In this document: positions 23,346 through 25,728 of the stretch, piece after piece | How the letters are laid out: every line of letters starts with the position of its first letter | How positions within the stretch are numbered: the first letter of the stretch is position 1 | Assembly (NCBI GenBank): GCA_031538895.1 | Contig: JAVKLU010000013.1 | Coordinates: 1-25,728 of the forward strand | Length of the DNA: 25,728 nucleotides | Direction of reading: 5' to 3' | From: JAVKLU01 sp031538895 | GTDB taxonomy: Bacteria > Pseudomonadota > Gammaproteobacteria > Burkholderiales > Burkholderiaceae | Position numbers and translations under genes: made by a program | Notes under the pieces: generated by a model | The model's database searches: none | Seen by the model: the letters and a program-made list of their open reading frames with translations, nothing else | Told to the model about the DNA's origin: nothing

Positions 23346-23415
23346 CAATCAACCTTACAAATGAACAAAAAACCGTGTGTAGCACCTTTGTTATTTATCT
23401 ATAAGGAAGAAAAAA

Positions 23416-24102
23416 ATGCATGCTCTCCGCTCCCTCACTAATCACTCTCGTCACCTCATCCTGTCGATTCTTGCAATCAGTTTGCTATCCGCCTGTGCTT
23501 CGCAGCGAGTGATAGTCACGCCAGAATTTAGCTTTACTCAGTACGATACTGTTGCCTTTGCTCGCCCCGACAATCAACAGACGATTCCGCTGTATGGTAT
23601 TGACTTGGAACTGGGCAATGCCTTGACCAAAAAAGGATTCAAAGTCATCGGTGAAAAAGAGTTAAGCAGCGCGCCTGACGCCGTCAAGCAAAAAACTTTG
23701 CTGGTCCAGATGCATTTGTCCACTACGACTCGCCGTTCTATCGTATCAGCCACTTTTTCAAGTGCGGCGACAGGAAAATCAGAACTTAGTGTGATGGACA
23801 TTATTAAAGGCGATTTATCTGATGGCTCGGATTTAAGCGATGTCACTCGCACTTTATTTCGTGCGATTGAGCGCACCATGAATGCAGATGCGCGCCAGTC
23901 CATCTCCCAAAAACAAACGGAAAATAAAGCCAGCACCCAGACTGATAAAGCTGCCACAGACCCATTAGCGGCGGCAGCAGCTGTTGTTCCTACCGTAACT
24001 CCTACAGTAACAGCCACTCCTGCCAGCGCGAACGAGAAGCCAACGGAAACACCTGCTGCACAGCAGAACGAGAAGCCGGCGGAAAAACCCGCTGCACAAT
24101 AA
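23416..24102 (+). CDS. Predicted lipoprotein with low-complexity Pro/Ala/Lys tail
   Basis: The protein has 228 residues. A signal peptide of 26 residues ends in a lipobox, LLSAC, with Cys27 as the lipidated residue. Ser follows Ala at position +2/+3 (C-A-S), which would favour outer-membrane sorting. Residues about 30-155 form a compact domain (VTPEFSFTQYDTVAFARP, then a helix GIDLELGNALTKKGFKVI) reminiscent of DUF4136-type lipoproteins, though this is not certain. Residues about 170-228 are low-complexity: Ala/Thr/Val-Pro runs, then NEKPTETPAAQQ and NEKPAEKPAAQ, two near-repeats at the end. Such tails often cross the periplasm or bind peptidoglycan. AAGGAAG lies seven bases before the ATG. 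It precedes the outer-membrane protein gene. Confidence 0.75.
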   Translation: MHALRSLTNHSRHLILSILAISLLSACASQRVIVTPEFSFTQYDTVAFARPDNQQTIPLYGIDLELGNALTKKGFKVIGEKELSSAPDAVKQKTLLVQMHLSTTTRRSIVSATFSSAATGKSELSVMDIIKGDLSDGSDLSDVTRTLFRAIERTMNADARQSISQKQTENKASTQTDKAATDPLAAAAAVVPTVTPTVTATPASANEKPTETPAAQQNEKPAEKPAAQ

Positions 24103-24122
24103 ATAGTTTCCATTGCGTTTTT

Positions 24123-24160
24123 CCAAGACCGACCCGATGACATCAATGGGAAGGTCTTGG
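24123..24160 (+). terminator. Inverted repeat between the lipoprotein and outer-membrane protein genes
   Basis: CCAAGACC (24123-24130) and GGTCTTGG (24153-24160) are perfect 8-base arms round a 22-base loop. A T run does not follow directly on the plus strand, so it could be a weak terminator, an RNA processing hairpin, or a protein-binding palindrome. Confidence 0.35.
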
Positions 24161-24181
24161 ATACCTTTATGAGCAAACAAC

Positions 24182-25555
24182 ATGATTCCCTATATTCTCC
24201 GTAAACGCTTACTCGGCACTATGCTGGGACTAATCGCCCAAACGGCGATTGCTAGTGGCAGTTTTAATTTTGACGGATATAGCTCGACGATTGGGCCGGT
24301 CACCAACCGTTCAAATCTGAACTCCAGCCTATTCAATCCGGCCAATGGTCGTCAAATGGTGGCGGACGACGAGTCCTTGCGTTTTGGCTTGATGCCCAAC
24401 CTCGGTCTGAGCCTGGAATTGGGCGAAGTCGGCAAGCTCAAAGACTTGCAAGACAGCGTTCAAAAAGACTTGGACGGTATCGAATGTAAATTTGACCCCA
24501 AAACCGCTGTTGGTATCGATCCGAAGGCCATTATTAATCAATACTTGGATAACTGTTTGGTCAATGTGCGTGCCAAGATCAAGAACTTGAACGCCAATTC
24601 ATGGAAAAAACTGGATGTCCTGGATGTGCAATTGCAATTGAACGGCGGCATTCCGCTCACGCCCTTGGTCTATCGCGCCACGCCGCTTTCCAACGCCTGG
24701 ACACTTAGCGACAGCGTCTATGTGCAAAGCCGTTTGCGCATTCTGACCAGTGACTTGGCCTTGGTCGAAGGCGAGAGAAAGATTGATCTGCTAAATCCCG
24801 GTGCCTCTAACATTGACTTGAAAACCAAAACCGACACCGCCTATGACGTGACGGCAGCCGCCATCAACCGGTTGAGCTTGGGCTACAGTCTCAACATGAA
24901 TCGCTTTGCCCCGGTCAGTCTGTCGGAGGATGATAGCGATCTCGCCAATCTAGATGCTGGCCTACGTTTTAACTATTACAGCGTGCGTGCTGGACGCAGC
25001 GTCAAAAAACTGCTGACTGACAACAAAATCGACGCCTCGTCGCCCACTTTTGAAACCCGAAACAGCGGGGTGATGGGTCTTGATTGGGGTCTGTTATGGA
25101 CTTCAACTCACTATCAATTAGGCGCGACGATTTACAACCTGAACGGTCCGCAAATTGACTATCCCGATGTTGATATTCCACTCACGCTAAAAGACAAAGC
25201 AAGCGCCAGTGGCAAGGTCACACTCAAACCGCAAACGGTGTTGGAGTATTCACTCTATAACGCAAGCAAAACCTATCAATTGCAGGCCAGCTACGCACTC
25301 AATAAAACACAAGACTTTATCGGTGCGTATCAACAGTGGGCCACCCTATCCACCGGCGTCTACACCGACAGTTATTGGCTCCCTTCAGTACGCTTGGGCT
25401 ATCAAAAAAATCTGGCCGGCACGCAATTGAGCCGTATCGGGTTGGGCTTTACTTTCTTGGGCGTACTCAATTTGGATGCCTTCACTTCAGTGGAAAAATC
25501 AGAAGATGTCCCGCGCGCACTTGGCTTCGCGCTCTCCCTTACCGAAAAGTTCTAA
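24182..25555 (+). CDS. Predicted outer-membrane beta-barrel protein, TraF-like family
   Basis: The protein has 457 residues. A signal peptide with the basic RKR near residue 7 and a hydrophobic core ends in AIA-S at about 24-25. The mature part shows alternating aromatic/polar strands such as AINRLSLGYSLNMN and VMGLDWGLLWTSTHYQLGATIYNL, and ends in Phe (LTEKF), the usual end of barrel proteins. The early SSLFNPANGR segment and the layout resemble proteins annotated as conjugal-transfer TraF in non-plasmid contexts; the name would then not imply conjugation. No clear ribosome site precedes ATG 24182, and an overlapping 11-codon frame begins at 24169. The lipoprotein gene upstream may be a partner. 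The family assignment is tentative. Confidence 0.65.
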   Translation: MIPYILRKRLLGTMLGLIAQTAIASGSFNFDGYSSTIGPVTNRSNLNSSLFNPANGRQMVADDESLRFGLMPNLGLSLELGEVGKLKDLQDSVQKDLDGIECKFDPKTAVGIDPKAIINQYLDNCLVNVRAKIKNLNANSWKKLDVLDVQLQLNGGIPLTPLVYRATPLSNAWTLSDSVYVQSRLRILTSDLALVEGERKIDLLNPGASNIDLKTKTDTAYDVTAAAINRLSLGYSLNMNRFAPVSLSEDDSDLANLDAGLRFNYYSVRAGRSVKKLLTDNKIDASSPTFETRNSGVMGLDWGLLWTSTHYQLGATIYNLNGPQIDYPDVDIPLTLKDKASASGKVTLKPQTVLEYSLYNASKTYQLQASYALNKTQDFIGAYQQWATLSTGVYTDSYWLPSVRLGYQKNLAGTQLSRIGLGFTFLGVLNLDAFTSVEKSEDVPRALGFALSLTEKF

Positions 25556-25587
25556 AACACCAGCTCTTGATCCACTCAATAATCCAC

Positions 25588-25728
25588 TGGGCACTTCTAT
25601 AAATACAGAATGTGCGGATGAAGTGCGAGGCGCACAGCACACAGAAACCGGAGCGTACATACAGTACGTGAGGATTTCGCGTACTGCGCAACAAAGCAAT
25701 TCGCCGCAAAAATGAATTGATAGAAGTG
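25588..25728. mobile_element. MITE-like palindromic repeat, copy 2 (cut by window edge)
   Basis: It matches copy 1 (17674-17814) at 140 of 141 positions; the single difference is G for A in the arm just before the central hairpin. It begins 32 bases after the outer-membrane protein stop. The right end (GTGCCCA expected) lies beyond the window. The flanking bases differ from copy 1 (CCAC against CATA), so the conserved unit starts at TGGGCAC. Confidence 0.85.

Larger units (their letters stand above)
23111..23415. other. Intergenic stretch after the Smr gene
   Basis: This 305-base gap holds a candidate terminator and promoter (listed separately) and a tiny frame. An ATG at 23158, six bases after AGGAG, opens MLITTLQGRQESTGN and stops at 23205. 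Its first residues loosely recall the start of YbjQ-type proteins (MxITTxxxLQGR), so it may be a deletion remnant or chance. No larger gene is present. Confidence 0.35.

Noticed and set aside
1..25728. CRISPR arrays and tRNA genes
   Set aside because: No regularly spaced repeats were seen; the only repeats are the two-copy element and short tandem runs. No cloverleaf with anticodon was noticed by eye, though a covariance search would be needed to exclude one.

Overview
The window looks like a chromosomal segment of a betaproteobacterium, most likely Burkholderiales. The grounds are an EIIA(Man-type)-HPr-EI phosphotransferase cluster without a permease, MetX next to MetW, an Smr protein, and a DUF1302/DUF1329/YCF48-like/RND cassette. 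A family-level placement (perhaps Oxalobacteraceae) is only an impression. No rRNA, tRNA or CRISPR array was seen.

Region A (1-9610, all minus strand) is a lipid- or hydrophobic-compound-type cluster. An MMPL/RND transporter, a flavin-containing monooxygenase, a short-chain dehydrogenase and a YCF48-like periplasmic protein form a tight operon (9459 down to 3652). An AraC-type regulator, a DUF1329 protein and the start of a DUF1302 protein follow; the last runs off the window edge. An AraC regulator beside an FMO and an SDR recalls the mycobacterial virS-mymA arrangement, here joined to envelope proteins. The substrate is unknown.

Region B (9655-17623, minus strand) is a type I restriction-modification operon with extra genes inside it. 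The order of transcription is: a small ribbon-helix-helix-like protein of 54 codons with a palindrome in front, hsdM, hepT, mntA, hsdS, a RhuM-Fic/Doc fusion, hsdR. Neighbouring genes overlap by 4 to 14 bases at several joints. Both hsdM and hsdR carry a single-base frameshift, each a change in the length of a short base run, while hsdS and the toxin-like genes are open. Either the restriction system is dead or switched off and the HepT/MntA and Fic modules persist, or the sequence has two run-length errors.

Region C (17670-17822) is an approximately 145-bp element with perfect 17-bp inverted ends in this copy and an internal hairpin. A second copy, 140 of 141 bases identical, starts 32 bases after the last gene and runs off the right edge of the window. 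It behaves like a MITE or a dispersed palindromic repeat.

Region D (18139-25555, plus strand) is core metabolism. It holds PTS EIIA, HPr and EI, which look like a regulatory PTS, then a single 588-codon ORF joining MetX (homoserine O-acyltransferase) and MetW, an Smr-domain protein, a lipoprotein with a low-complexity tail, and a predicted outer-membrane protein. The MetX-MetW fusion, the toxin-laden broken restriction operon and the repeat element are the most interesting items.
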